A DNA stretch of 59,253 bases from Marinibacterium sp. (GCA_017643305.1 JAEPNQ010000016.1:1-59253); one strand, 5' to 3'. Positions 44,422 through 54,133 are shown, counted from the first letter of the stretch. Notes: generated from the sequence alone by a model not told the origin. Program-made: numbers and translations.

Positions 44422-47232
44422 TCATTTGCCCACCTTCCATGCCAGCACCCCGGGCCCTTTACCTACCGGCGACCGTAGCGGCGGAAGGTCGGGCTGGGCC
44501 GCATCCGGCGGATCGGCTTTCTCAATCTTCACCTTCAAATCGAACCATGCCGCCTGTCCGGTGATTGGGTCGGAATTGGCCCATCTCAGCCCATCACCCT
44601 TGGGCGGCAGCAATTCATGGATCAGGTGGTTCAGAAGGAAGCCCTTGGTCGCCTCCGGCGCATCCTCCTCAAGCGCCCAGGCGCCTCGGCGCTTGCCAAT
44701 CGCGTTCCAGGTCCAGACCGTGTTTTCATTCAGCGCGGCCATTTCCATCACTGGCACCGTAATCTTGCCGTGAGGAGACATGACATGCGCCCAGTCGCCA
44801 TCCTTCAGATCCGCCTCCCGCATTAGCGCGCTGGGCACATACAAAGGGTTCCGGCCATGGAGCTGCCGCAGCCACGCATTTTGCGTGCCCCAGCTGTGAT
44901 ACATCGCCATCGGCCGCTGGGTCAGCGCCGACACCGTGAACCCGTCATTTCCCTGCTGATCCGTCTCGTACCAGATCGGCAAAGGATCCAGCTTCTCCCG
45001 GATACGGTCGCGCAAATGCTCCGGCGGCTGCCGGTCGCCATGCCCTTCGGCGGCCAGCTGGAACCGGCGCATTGGCTCCACATACAACTGGAAGATATAG
45101 GGCTGCGGCGCATCATAAAGGCCCAGCCCAACGGCCCATTCCTGATAGGCCGTGTTCCATGGTTTGTAGAATTGCGCCTCATCCGGAATGTGCCCCACCC
45201 AGAACCCGCCATTTTCGATGTAATTGTCCAGCTGGTCCTTGTTAGGCGCGCCCCGGCCTTCGGTTAGTCCGTCTTCGTCCATACGCCACCCAGCCAGCGG
45301 GCCAATGCCAGGCCGCCGTTCGTGATTGACGATGTAATCGGCGTAATCCTTGTACATCGGATCGCCGTTTTGCTGCGTGAACCCAGGCAACTTCATCCGG
45401 TTTGCCAAGTCCACCAGAACGGACTGGAACCCGCGCACGTTTCTGTCCGGTTCCACTACGGGCCAGCGGATCGCGTCTGCAGCGGCCTCCGCCTCGCAAA
45501 TCGGGCGATCCAGCATGGAAATACAGTCGTGCCGCTCCAAGTAGGTGGTGTCCGGCAGGATCAGGTCCGCATACGCCACCATTTCTGACGAATAGGCGTC
45601 AGAATAGATGATGCGAGGGATCACGTAGTCGCCGTTTTCATCCCGGTCCGTCAGCATGTCCATGACGCCGCAGGTATTCATCGTCGAATTCCAGGACATG
45701 TTGGCCATGTACATGAACAGCGTGTCGATCTTGTAGGGATCACCCGCATGCGCATTCGAGATGACCATGTGCATCAAGCCATGCGCCGACATCGGGTTTT
45801 CCCATGTAAACGCCTTGTCGATCCGCGCAGGCGTGCCGTCGTCCTTCAATGCCAGGTCCTGCGGCCCGCGCGGAAAGCCCAGATGCGGGCCATTCAGCGG
45901 CCCGTTCGGAGTGACAACACAATGTGGCGTCGGATGTGCCTCCACCGGTTTTGGGTAGGGCGGTTTGAACCGGAAACCACCGGGTACTTCGACCGTGCCC
46001 AACAGGATCTGTAGTACATGCAGTGCGCGGCAGGTCTGGAACCCGTTGGCATGGGCGGAAATTCCGCGCATCGCGTGAAAGCTCACCGGGCGGCCCGTCA
46101 TGGTGGCGTGTCGTTCACCCCGGAAATCAGTCCATTCTTGATCCAGCTCAAAGGCTTCGTCAAAGGCGACCCGCGCCAGTTCTGCTGCGATCATACGGAT
46201 GCGGTTGGCCTCCACCCCGCAGCGGTCGGCCACGTTTTCTGGCGCGTATTCATTGCTCAGGTAACGGTTTGCCAGCTTGTGGAACACGGTCACATGGGTC
46301 ACACCGGCATGCCGGTGCGTTGCGTTCAGATCGGGCCGCACGCCCGGCTGGTCAAACGCAGCCAGCTTGCCGGCGGCCCGGTCCATGACCACAGGCTTGC
46401 CGGCGTCGTCCCGCAAAAACAGCCCATAGTCGGGCGACTTGGGGTCGCAGTTCACCAGAACCGGTGCGTTAGTGAACCGGGCGAGGTAATCCAGATCAAT
46501 CCGTCCGGACTTCAGCAATGTGTGGACCAGCGACAGGATGAATAACCCGTCAGTCCCTGGTGCCATGCCCACCCATTCATCCGCAATGGCGTTGTAGCCG
46601 GTACGGATCGGATTGACTCCGATCACCTTGGCGCCACGCGCCTTCAGTTTGCCCAGTCCGATCTTGATGGGGTTGCTGTCGTGGTCTTCTGCCACCCCGA
46701 ACAGCATGAACAGCTTGGTGCGGTCCCAATCCGGCTGACCAAATTCCCAGAACGCGCCGCCCATCGTGTAGATGCCTGCCGCGGCCATGTTGACGGAACA
46801 GAACCCGCCATGGGCCGCATAGTTGGGTGTGCCGAAATTTTGTGCCCAGAAGCTGGTGAAAGATTGCGACTGATCCCGCCCGGTGAAAAACGCCAGCTTT
46901 TCAGGGTCCGCCCGCAGCGGCTCCAACCAACCTGTGGCTATGTCCAGCGCTTCGTCCCAGCTGATTTCTTCAAACTCGCCCGACCCGCGCGGCCCGACCC
47001 GCTTCAACGGTGCACGCAAACGCGACGGCGCATTGTGCTGCATTATCCCCGCACTGCCTTTGGCACACAGCACCCCACGGTTCACCGGATGGTCGCGGTT
47101 GCCTTCGATATAGGCGACCTTGCCGTCCTTCATATGGACATTGATCCCGCAGCGGCAGGCGCACATGTAGCATGTCGTCTGGCGAACCTCGTCCGAGACT
47201 GGAGGCGACGTGTTCAATTTAGGCTGTCTCAT
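44422..47232 (-). CDS. soeA: Sulfite dehydrogenase molybdopterin subunit
   Basis: 936-residue molybdopterin oxidoreductase of the DMSO-reductase superfamily. The N-terminal 4Fe-4S site is C21-x2-C24-x3-C28 with C56 in LCAKG. No twin-arginine signal precedes it, so the enzyme is cytoplasmic, unlike DmsA. This matches SoeABC, which oxidises sulfite to sulfate at the inner face of the membrane. Sulfite is the by-product of the neighbouring xsc pathway. AAGGGG precedes the ATG. Upstream, 47233-47523 (291 bases) holds no gene that I can support and no TauR-like repeat pair. Alternative: another cytoplasmic molybdoenzyme such as a tetrathionate or polysulfide reductase, less likely in this context. 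Confidence 0.85.
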   Translation of the reverse strand: MRQPKLNTSPPVSDEVRQTTCYMCACRCGINVHMKDGKVAYIEGNRDHPVNRGVLCAKGSAGIMQHNAPSRLRAPLKRVGPRGSGEFEEISWDEALDIATGWLEPLRADPEKLAFFTGRDQSQSFTSFWAQNFGTPNYAAHGGFCSVNMAAAGIYTMGGAFWEFGQPDWDRTKLFMLFGVAEDHDSNPIKIGLGKLKARGAKVIGVNPIRTGYNAIADEWVGMAPGTDGLFILSLVHTLLKSGRIDLDYLARFTNAPVLVNCDPKSPDYGLFLRDDAGKPVVMDRAAGKLAAFDQPGVRPDLNATHRHAGVTHVTVFHKLANRYLSNEYAPENVADRCGVEANRIRMIAAELARVAFDEAFELDQEWTDFRGERHATMTGRPVSFHAMRGISAHANGFQTCRALHVLQILLGTVEVPGGFRFKPPYPKPVEAHPTPHCVVTPNGPLNGPHLGFPRGPQDLALKDDGTPARIDKAFTWENPMSAHGLMHMVISNAHAGDPYKIDTLFMYMANMSWNSTMNTCGVMDMLTDRDENGDYVIPRIIYSDAYSSEMVAYADLILPDTTYLERHDCISMLDRPICEAEAAADAIRWPVVEPDRNVRGFQSVLVDLANRMKLPGFTQQNGDPMYKDYADYIVNHERRPGIGPLAGWRMDEDGLTEGRGAPNKDQLDNYIENGGFWVGHIPDEAQFYKPWNTAYQEWAVGLGLYDAPQPYIFQLYVEPMRRFQLAAEGHGDRQPPEHLRDRIREKLDPLPIWYETDQQGNDGFTVSALTQRPMAMYHSWGTQNAWLRQLHGRNPLYVPSALMREADLKDGDWAHVMSPHGKITVPVMEMAALNENTVWTWNAIGKRRGAWALEEDAPEATKGFLLNHLIHELLPPKGDGLRWANSDPITGQAAWFDLKVKIEKADPPDAAQPDLPPLRSPVGKGPGVLAWKVGK

Positions 47233-47523
47233 GCAACCCCTTTCTTGCTTGCGTCACTCGAACAAAAAGACGGTCTCGCCGCAAGCGGATAGGGCCGATG
47301 AAATTCCCGTTTTGCTCGGAATCAGGGGAAGATGGGTCAATCTGCCCACCTTTTCCCACTTTGCGGGCTGCTTCACCTCCATCCCGCAACAGGTATGTTC
47401 GGTCTTCGTTATCACACCGTCGCGGAAATCGTGCACGCTGGTGATCGCACTTTTGCCGGGTATCCTGTTTCCTCCCAGCTGTCGGCGATAAAATCTGAAG
47501 GCTGGTGGCCTCTAACATCGCAG

Positions 47524-48657
47524 TCAACGCTGCGATACCGGCACATAGGGCCGTTCATCTGGCCCGTTATACAATGTAAGTGGACGGATCAGGATATTGC
47601 CGCGCTGCTGCTCAAGGCACTGCACGATCCAGCCGGGCATGCGACCAATGGCAAAGATCGGCACATACAGATCCATCGGAATGCCGTGCAGCTGATAGAT
47701 CACGCCGGAATAGAAATCGACATTTACGTTCAGACCATGGCGCGCGTAGGGTTTCATCGCTTCCACTACCGCCTGCAGTATTTCATACCACTCCGGCGCA
47801 CCCATCTCTTCACCCAGTTGGCGTACGCCCTCACGCATGTGACGTGCGCGCGGATCTTCCGCCCGGTACACCCGGTGGCCAAACCCGGTCACCGCTTCGC
47901 GATTGCCGCGCTTTTCCTTCACATAAGCCGCCGCATTGTCGGGTGAGCCGATCTCATGCACCATCTTCATCACGTCCTCGGCTGCGCCCCCGTGCGCGGG
48001 CCCGGACAGCGTCGACAATGCGGTGACAATCGCGCCGTGCAGGTTGGCCTCGGTTCCCACGGTCACTCGCGCGGCGAAACTCGATGCATTGGCGCCATGT
48101 TCGGCATGTAGGATGAAATCCACATCCGCCAGCTGCGCCGCTTCGGCCGAAGGCTTTTCGCCCTTCAACATCCACAACCAGTTCGCCGCATGGCTCAACT
48201 CTGGGTCCGCTGGTACCGGGTCGCGCCCGTTACGGATAGCTTCATGAGCCGCGATGATCATCGGTACCTGCGCGGTCAAGCGAATCCCGTTGGTCAGAAA
48301 AGCTTCCTCCCCCGTGGCCTGGCTGTCGGGCTCTAATGCTGCCAGCGCCGACACGGCGGTGCGCAACACATCCATCGGATGCCCGCCCTTGCAGGCGCGA
48401 ATGATGTCGAACACTGGCGCAGGCAGGGTGCGGGCGGCCTTCAACTGCGCGTCAAATGCCTCCAGCTCCGACGCGGTTGGCAGCTCGCTATGGATCAGCA
48501 GGTAACAGACCTCTTCAAACGTGGACTGCGTGGCCAGATCGTTGATCGAATAACCACGATACAGCAATTCGCCCTTGGCGCCGTCGATATGGCTGACACC
48601 GGATCGTTCAAAATAGATGCCCTTCAGGCCGCGGTTGATCTTGACGTTTTCGGTCAT
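47524..48657 (-). CDS. Citrate synthase (short type; possibly 2-methylcitrate synthase)
   Basis: 377 residues, the short non-regulated citrate-synthase type. The catalytic residues are visible: His in ILHAEHGANAS, His in SGPAHGGAAEDV and Asp in VNVDFYSGVIY. Signature GFGHRVYRAEDPRARHM is present. It could act on acetyl-CoA or propionyl-CoA; these cannot be separated by eye. Head-to-head with pta with only 36 bases between the two ATGs, suggesting that acetyl-CoA from taurine carbon is drawn straight into the TCA cycle. Confidence 0.9.
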   Translation of the reverse strand: MTENVKINRGLKGIYFERSGVSHIDGAKGELLYRGYSINDLATQSTFEEVCYLLIHSELPTASELEAFDAQLKAARTLPAPVFDIIRACKGGHPMDVLRTAVSALAALEPDSQATGEEAFLTNGIRLTAQVPMIIAAHEAIRNGRDPVPADPELSHAANWLWMLKGEKPSAEAAQLADVDFILHAEHGANASSFAARVTVGTEANLHGAIVTALSTLSGPAHGGAAEDVMKMVHEIGSPDNAAAYVKEKRGNREAVTGFGHRVYRAEDPRARHMREGVRQLGEEMGAPEWYEILQAVVEAMKPYARHGLNVNVDFYSGVIYQLHGIPMDLYVPIFAIGRMPGWIVQCLEQQRGNILIRPLTLYNGPDERPYVPVSQR

Positions 48658-48693
48658 GGGTGGCTCCTTCGGGGAAAGTATACTGAGGCATAC

Positions 48694-49545
48694 ATGTCAA
48701 TTAGCTACAAATTTTTCGACCGGGCGCGGGATCGTGCAGCCCGGGTGGTGTTCCCGGAAATGGACGATCCGCGCGTCGCGGCGGCGTGCAAAACCCTGCG
48801 ATCAGAAAGGCTGTGCCAGCCAGTGGCGCTGGGTGAGATATCGGAGGCGCAGGTTGCGGCGCTGGTTTCGGCGCGCGGCATGAAGGACGCGCTGGCGCGT
48901 CGTATGCTAACTCGGCCTCTGTACCGGGCCGCTGCGATGGTGGCCGCAGGCGAGGCTGACGCGATGGTCGCCGGCGCTGACAGCCCGACCAAGCGGGTGA
49001 TTGAAGCGGCGTCGATTGTGATTGGGCTGGCGGACGGTGTGGAAACGCCGTCCTCGTTCTTCCTGATGCTGTTCCCGGACGGGCGGCGCATGGTCTGGGC
49101 GGACTGCGCAGTCAACGTATCCCCAACGGCCGAAGACTTGGCGGATATCGCGCGCGCTTCGACCGCCTCCTGCGAGGTGCTGCTGGGTCCGGCGCGGGTC
49201 GCTATGCTCAGTTTCTCAACTGGGACCAGTGGGCAGGGCGACAGCGTCGAACGGGTGCGTGCGGCGTCTGAACTGTCGGGGTTCATGGGGCCGGTGCAGG
49301 CTGACGCGGCGCTGAACCCGCGGATTGCAGAAAAGAAGGGGCTGGGCGACGGCGATGCCAACGTGCTGATCTTTCCCGATCTCGATTCCGGCAATATAGG
49401 GTACAAGCTGGCACAGGAACTGGCTGGCGCACAGGCGCTGGGGCCGTTTCTGCAGGGGTTCCGCAAGCCGGTCTGTGACCTCAGCCGCGGCGCGACGGCG
49501 GACGACATCGTGGCGGCCACCGTCGTGACCGCCGCGCTCGCGTAG
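48694..49545 (+). CDS. pta: Phosphate acetyltransferase, compact form
   Basis: 283 residues of the PTA_PTB family, converting acetyl phosphate from Xsc to acetyl-CoA. Motifs: RVVFPEMDDPRV at the N-terminus, SFFLMLFPDGRRMVWADCAVNVSPTAEDLADIA, MLSFSTGTSGQGDSVERV, VLIFPDLDSGNIGYK and DLSRGATADDIV. It is shorter than the usual single-domain Pta (about 330), mainly because a stretch after residue 45 is missing relative to E. coli Pta. GAGG lies about six bases before the ATG. It is convergent with ackA, which lies between it and xsc. Confidence 0.9.
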   Translation: MSISYKFFDRARDRAARVVFPEMDDPRVAAACKTLRSERLCQPVALGEISEAQVAALVSARGMKDALARRMLTRPLYRAAAMVAAGEADAMVAGADSPTKRVIEAASIVIGLADGVETPSSFFLMLFPDGRRMVWADCAVNVSPTAEDLADIARASTASCEVLLGPARVAMLSFSTGTSGQGDSVERVRAASELSGFMGPVQADAALNPRIAEKKGLGDGDANVLIFPDLDSGNIGYKLAQELAGAQALGPFLQGFRKPVCDLSRGATADDIVAATVVTAALA

Positions 49546-49573
49546 TGCGCCGCAGCATCCATACGCCCTTGGG

Positions 49574-50734
49574 TCACACGGCCTCCATCAAGGTCACCGC
49601 GTCGCGGGCAATCATTTCTTCTTCCTGAGCCGGAACCACCCAGACTGAAACCCTGGAACTTTCCGCGTGAAGGCGCGTCTGGTTGCGATGATTGGCGTCT
49701 GGGTTCATCCGCACACCGATCCATTCGAGGCCACGCAGGATGCGGGCGCGCACCGCCAGCGCGTTTTCTCCGATACCGCCGGTGAAGGCGATCGCATCCA
49801 GCCCTTCCAGAGCGGCAATCAAGCTGCCTGCATGCCGCAGGGTCCAATAGCAGAAATGTTCGATCGCGAAATCGCTGTCGGCGCTGCTGTCCAGCACCAG
49901 ATTGCGCATGTCAGACTTGCCGCCCGACAGCCCCAGCAGACCGCTTTCGTGGTTCAAGATCGCCTTGGTCCGTTCCAGCCCGTATTCCTCGACCAGCCGT
50001 AGCACCGCGTTAGCGTCAATACCGCCCGACCGCGTACCCATGGTCAGCCCATCCAGCGGTGAATACCCCATCGTGGTGGCAATGGACTGGCCGTTGTGGA
50101 TCGCGCAGAGCGAGGCGCCATTGCCGAGGTGAAAGGCCAGCAGCCGCGACGGCAGTTTCTCACCACTCAACTCTGGCAGTTTGCGGACCAGAGAGGCATA
50201 GCTGAGCCCGTGAAATCCGTAGCGGCGAATGCCTCGTGTCTCCATCATCTTGGGGATGGCGAACCGGGTGGCCACTTCGGGGTTTCCAGAATGGAACGAG
50301 GTGTCGAAGGACGCGAACTGCGGCAGGTCCGGTGCCAGTTCGGCCAGCGCGTCGATCGCCTGCAGGTTATGCGGGTTGTGCAGGGGCGCCAGCGGTGAAC
50401 AGGCCACGATTTCGGCGCGCACATCTGGTGTTATACGGATCGGGCGGGTCAGCTTGCGGCCGCCGTGTACGACCCGGTGTGCCGCGGCCTTCAGATCGTT
50501 CACCTCGACGCCGCGTTCCTTCAGGCCCGCCAGGACTGCTGTCAGCGCAGCCCGGTGATCGATTAGCGGCAGGTCGAGTTGATCCGCGCCGAAGCGAATG
50601 AAAGACTGGCTGCCGATACCGGCCGCGATCCCTGAAAGGCGCGGCCGGAGATCGGCGTCGAACAGTGCAAACTTGATCGACGAAGAACCGGCATTCAGAA
50701 CCAGAATGTCGCCGATTTCTCCGCCATCTGGCAT
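49574..50734 (-). CDS. ackA: Acetate kinase
   Basis: 386 residues. Phosphate and nucleotide motifs: VLNAGSSSIKFALFD, AAHRVVHGG, GYSPLDGLTMGTRSGGIDANAV, FTGGIGENA. It turns acetyl phosphate plus ADP into acetate plus ATP. It starts 4 bases after the xsc stop, so the two are translationally coupled. Hence part of the acetyl phosphate from sulfoacetaldehyde can give ATP directly. Its placement directly behind xsc, where pta is normally found in roseobacters, is unusual. Confidence 0.93.
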   Translation of the reverse strand: MPDGGEIGDILVLNAGSSSIKFALFDADLRPRLSGIAAGIGSQSFIRFGADQLDLPLIDHRAALTAVLAGLKERGVEVNDLKAAAHRVVHGGRKLTRPIRITPDVRAEIVACSPLAPLHNPHNLQAIDALAELAPDLPQFASFDTSFHSGNPEVATRFAIPKMMETRGIRRYGFHGLSYASLVRKLPELSGEKLPSRLLAFHLGNGASLCAIHNGQSIATTMGYSPLDGLTMGTRSGGIDANAVLRLVEEYGLERTKAILNHESGLLGLSGGKSDMRNLVLDSSADSDFAIEHFCYWTLRHAGSLIAALEGLDAIAFTGGIGENALAVRARILRGLEWIGVRMNPDANHRNQTRLHAESSRVSVWVVPAQEEEMIARDAVTLMEAV

Positions 50735-50738
50735 CGGA

Positions 50739-52514
50739 TCAGAGCTGCTGCGGGCGCATGTCCGCCGCGCTGATCCCAGCCACCTCGACTGGCTTCTTCA
50801 TCGCGTCGCGGCGGAACGGCTCGCCCAGTTCCTGGTTGATCATCGCCTCGATCAACGTGGTCTTGCCATGCTTCATCTGGTCTTCTATCGCCTTGTTCAG
50901 AGCAGCAGTCAGCTCGTCCATCGTCCGGGCGACCACGCCCTGCAATCCGCAGGCCTGTGCGATACCGGCATAAGACACCTGTTCGTCCAGTTCGGTTCCG
51001 ATGAAGTTGTCCTCATACCACAGGGTAGAGTTCCGCTTTTCCGCGCCCCACTGATAGTTGCGGAACACGATTTGGGTGATCGCTGGCCATTCGCCCCGGC
51101 CAATTGCTGTCAGCTCGGTCACAGCGATGCCGAAGGCACCGTCGCCCGAGAACCCAACCACCGGCACGTCCGGGCAGCCGATCTTGGCGCCAACAATGGA
51201 CGGCAGGCCATAACCGCAGGGCCCAAACAGGCCGGGTGCGAGGTATTTCCGGCCCTCTTCGAAGGTTGGATAGGCGTTGCCGATGGCGCAGTTGTTTCCG
51301 ATGTCGGACGAAATGATCGCGTCGTGCGGCAGCGCGCTCTGGATCGCACGCCATGCCATGCGGGGGCTCATCCAATCCGGCTTGGCCGAACGGGCGCGCT
51401 CGTTCCAGGTGGTGCCTGGATCGTCGTCTTCGTGGTCCATGCTGGAAAGCTGCTGAGCCCAGCGCGACTTGGAATTACCAATAAGCGCTTTGCGCTCTGT
51501 CCGGCCTTCATCACCTGCTGTGCCAGACAGTTTGTCCAACAGCGCGGTCGCCACCTTCTTGGCGTCGCCCACAATGCCGACTGAGACCTTTTTGGTCAGC
51601 CCGATCCGGTCAGGGTTGATATCCACCTGGATAATCGCAGCGTCCTTGGGCCAGTAGTCAATCCCATAGCCCGGTAGTGTCGAAAATGGGTTCAGCCGTG
51701 TGCCCAGAGCCAAAACCACGTCGGCTTGGGAGATCAGCTCCATCCCCGCCTTGGACCCATTATAGCCAAGCGGTCCGGCAAACAGCGGGTGCGAGCCGGG
51801 GAAGGCATCATTGTGCTGGTAGCCCACGCAAACCGGCGCATCCAGCCGCTCGGCCAACGCCATCGACGCCGGGATCGCACCGCCCAGCACCACGCCCGCG
51901 CCATTCAGGATTACCGGGAACTTAGCGGAACTCAGCAGCTCTGCCGCCTGATCCAGTGCGTTTTCCCCACCGGTGGGGCGCTCAAATTCCACGATCTCGG
52001 GGATGTCGATATCCACCACCTGCGTCCAGACATCACGCGGAATGTTGATCTGCGCAGGTGCGCTGGCGCGGCGGGCGTTGATGATCACGCGGTTCAGAAC
52101 CTCGGTAATCCGGGAGGCATCGCGCACCTCCTCCTGATAGGCGACCATATCCTTGAAGGCCGCCATCTGCTCGACTTCCTGAAAACCGCCCTGACCGATG
52201 GTCTTGTTGGCCGCTTGTGGGGTGACCAACAGAAGCGGCGTATGGTTCCAATAGGCTGTCTTAACCGCCGTCACAAAATTTGTGATGCCTGGACCGTTCT
52301 GAGCGATCATCATCGACACCTTGCCGGTGGTGCGCGTGTAGCCATCGGCCATCATCCCGCCCGAACCTTCATGGGCACAATCCCAGAACTTGATCCCGGC
52401 CTTCGGGAACAGATCCGAGATCGGCATGAACGCGGACCCGATGATCCCAAAGGCATGTTCGATCCCATGCCGTTGCAGTGTCTTCACAAAGGCTTCTTCG
52501 GTGGTCATCTTCAT
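50739..52514 (-). CDS. xsc: Sulfoacetaldehyde acetyltransferase
   Basis: 591 residues from ATG 52514 (MKMTTEEAFVKT, the usual Xsc start, with GGGAG upstream). A thiamine-diphosphate enzyme that converts sulfoacetaldehyde plus phosphate to acetyl phosphate plus sulfite. Visible: GIIGSAFMPISDLFP, the conserved Glu region CAHEGSGGMMADGYTR, GPGITNFVTAVKTAYW, and the ThDP/Mg site GDGAFGIAVTELTA...NYQWGAEKRN. The frame open upstream to 52700 contains the operator and is not coding. A pair of TauR-type repeats lies 85-117 bases upstream. Confidence 0.96.
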   Translation of the reverse strand: MKMTTEEAFVKTLQRHGIEHAFGIIGSAFMPISDLFPKAGIKFWDCAHEGSGGMMADGYTRTTGKVSMMIAQNGPGITNFVTAVKTAYWNHTPLLLVTPQAANKTIGQGGFQEVEQMAAFKDMVAYQEEVRDASRITEVLNRVIINARRASAPAQINIPRDVWTQVVDIDIPEIVEFERPTGGENALDQAAELLSSAKFPVILNGAGVVLGGAIPASMALAERLDAPVCVGYQHNDAFPGSHPLFAGPLGYNGSKAGMELISQADVVLALGTRLNPFSTLPGYGIDYWPKDAAIIQVDINPDRIGLTKKVSVGIVGDAKKVATALLDKLSGTAGDEGRTERKALIGNSKSRWAQQLSSMDHEDDDPGTTWNERARSAKPDWMSPRMAWRAIQSALPHDAIISSDIGNNCAIGNAYPTFEEGRKYLAPGLFGPCGYGLPSIVGAKIGCPDVPVVGFSGDGAFGIAVTELTAIGRGEWPAITQIVFRNYQWGAEKRNSTLWYEDNFIGTELDEQVSYAGIAQACGLQGVVARTMDELTAALNKAIEDQMKHGKTTLIEAMINQELGEPFRRDAMKKPVEVAGISAADMRPQQL

Positions 52515-52542
52515 CTCAGGTGTCTCCCGGCAGGTGCAATCG

Positions 52543-52569
52543 GCCGATCCCGTGATCGGCGGCTTTTTT
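52543..52569 (+). other. Hairpin plus T run on the antisense strand of the xsc leader
   Basis: GCCGATC-CCGT-GATCGGC followed by GGC and TTTTTT on the plus strand has the form of an intrinsic terminator, but no plus-strand gene ends here. For xsc transcription (minus strand) the same stem lies about 29-46 bases upstream of the ATG without a T run. It may end antisense transcription or simply structure the xsc 5' UTR. Confidence 0.45.
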
Positions 52570-52598
52570 ATCGTGTAGGCCAGGTGGACAGATGGCTT

Positions 52599-52631
52599 AT
52601 AGGGCCAGTACGGGCTGCGGCTTATATCCAG
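52599..52631 (-). promoter_or_regulatory. Predicted TauR operator upstream of xsc
   Basis: On the minus strand CTGGATATAA and CTGGCCCTAT start 23 bases apart, between the tauR stop and the xsc ATG. The half-sites resemble the direct repeats CTGGACYTAA reported for TauR of Rhodobacter capsulatus (recalled from the literature). Similar pairs precede tpa and occur in the tauR/arsR gap, which supports a shared regulator. Confidence 0.78.
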
Positions 52632-52635
52632 TTTG

Positions 52636-54120
52636 TCAGCGGCGTTTGGAACCCGTCTCATTTTGCCCGGACACCACCTGCGCCAGCGTCGCAATCCCAT
52701 CCGCGATTCGCCCCGTCGGGATCGAAGAATAGGCCAGCCGATAGAAATTTCTGGGCCGGTCCGGTCCCATGAAAAATGGCGCTCCCGGTTCGATCAGGAC
52801 ACCCGCTTCACGCAGGTCCCTCGCAGCCTGACCCATGTCCACGTCATCTTCGGCCCTCATCCAGTAGGATGACCCGCCAAACGTCCCCCGCCCGGAAATC
52901 TGCAGCCTATGTTGTCGGATCGCGGCATCCATCGCCTTACGCCGGTCATGCAGTACACCGGACATACGCCGCATCTGGGCATCGTAATGCCCTAGTGACA
53001 GAAAATAGGCAGTGGTGCGTTGGATATGCCCCGGCGGGTGCCGCAGGATCGATGCACGCAAGATCCGCGCTTCGCGAATGAAATCTTCGGAACCAACCAG
53101 ATATCCCAACCGTAACCCAGGGAAGAGGGATTTGGAAAAGCTGCCAATGTAAATCACCCGTCCGTCCTGATCGAGCGACTTCAGCGCAGGGGATGGCGCC
53201 TTGAGGAACGACATCTCGAATTCATAGTCGTCCTCCACGATCAGCGCGTCGATTTCCGCCGTACGCGCCAGCAAATCCTCCCGCCGGGACAGGGGCATCG
53301 TCGCGTTAGTCGGGCTCTGATGGCTGGGCGTAACAAACACCACATCGGTCCCATCCGGGATTTGTCCTGGTGGCAACCCTTCGCTATCAACTCCTACAGT
53401 GGTCAATGCGCACCGGGTATGCCGCAGAATATCGCGCTGGGCGTGGTAACATGGATCTTCGATTACCGCGCGACGCTGCGGGTCCAGCAAAAGATGCGCT
53501 GCAATCCAAAGCGCGTTCTGCGCTCCCATGGTGATTAGAATTTCTTCTGGGCGGGCCGAAATCCCCCTCCGGGGCAGAGTATGGCGCGCGATAAATTCAA
53601 TCAGCAGCGGATCGTCCGTGTCATAGTAATCGGTCGTCAGTGGCGTGAAATCCTTCTGCCCCAATGCCCGCAAGGCACAGAGCCGCCAGTTCGCATGATC
53701 AAACAATTCCGGGTCCGCCTGCCCATAAACAAAAGGGTATTTGTAGGCTTGCCAGTCCACCGGCTTTTTCGGCGTATCCCCACCCGAAACGCTGTTGGCA
53801 ATCGCCTTGCCCCAATCAATCCGGTCTGACCGTATGGCGGGTGGATCGTAAAGCGGCGGCACGGGCGCATTCTCTGATACGAAATAGCCCGACCGCCCAT
53901 GCGAGGTCAGGTAATCGTTTGCTAGCAGCTCGGTGTATGCCAACGTCACCGTGATCCGGCTGACCCCCAGATGACTGGCCAACTTCCGCGTGGAAGGCAA
54001 CTTTTCACCCCGATGAAATCGCCCTGACAAGATGCCCGATGCAATCATCTGCTGGATCCGCGCCTGCAGCGTGCCCTGTGTTTCGGGGCTGAGAAAAAAG
54101 GTTTCCACGGGTATCGCCAT
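52636..54120 (-). CDS. tauR: MocR-family taurine regulator TauR
   Basis: 494 residues. The N-terminal GntR-type winged helix (residues about 10-80, with LPSTRKLASHLGVSRITVTLAYTELLANDYL) is fused to an aminotransferase-like domain. That domain keeps the PLP lysine region IGSFSKSLFPGLRLGYLVG. This is the MocR architecture, and the setting between xsc and tpa fits TauR, which activates taurine-catabolic genes with taurine and PLP as cofactors in relatives. Paired direct repeats upstream of xsc, tpa and in the tauR/arsR gap are its presumed sites. It reads on into the xsc operator region. Confidence 0.9.
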   Translation of the reverse strand: MAIPVETFFLSPETQGTLQARIQQMIASGILSGRFHRGEKLPSTRKLASHLGVSRITVTLAYTELLANDYLTSHGRSGYFVSENAPVPPLYDPPAIRSDRIDWGKAIANSVSGGDTPKKPVDWQAYKYPFVYGQADPELFDHANWRLCALRALGQKDFTPLTTDYYDTDDPLLIEFIARHTLPRRGISARPEEILITMGAQNALWIAAHLLLDPQRRAVIEDPCYHAQRDILRHTRCALTTVGVDSEGLPPGQIPDGTDVVFVTPSHQSPTNATMPLSRREDLLARTAEIDALIVEDDYEFEMSFLKAPSPALKSLDQDGRVIYIGSFSKSLFPGLRLGYLVGSEDFIREARILRASILRHPPGHIQRTTAYFLSLGHYDAQMRRMSGVLHDRRKAMDAAIRQHRLQISGRGTFGGSSYWMRAEDDVDMGQAARDLREAGVLIEPGAPFFMGPDRPRNFYRLAYSSIPTGRIADGIATLAQVVSGQNETGSKRR

Positions 54121-54133
54121 ACTGGTGTGTAGT

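Noticed and set aside
42755-47232. DmsABC-type DMSO reductase
   Set aside because: The catalytic subunit has no twin-arginine signal and lies next to xsc, which makes sulfite. Cytoplasmic SoeABC fits better, although sequence by eye cannot exclude other molybdoenzymes.
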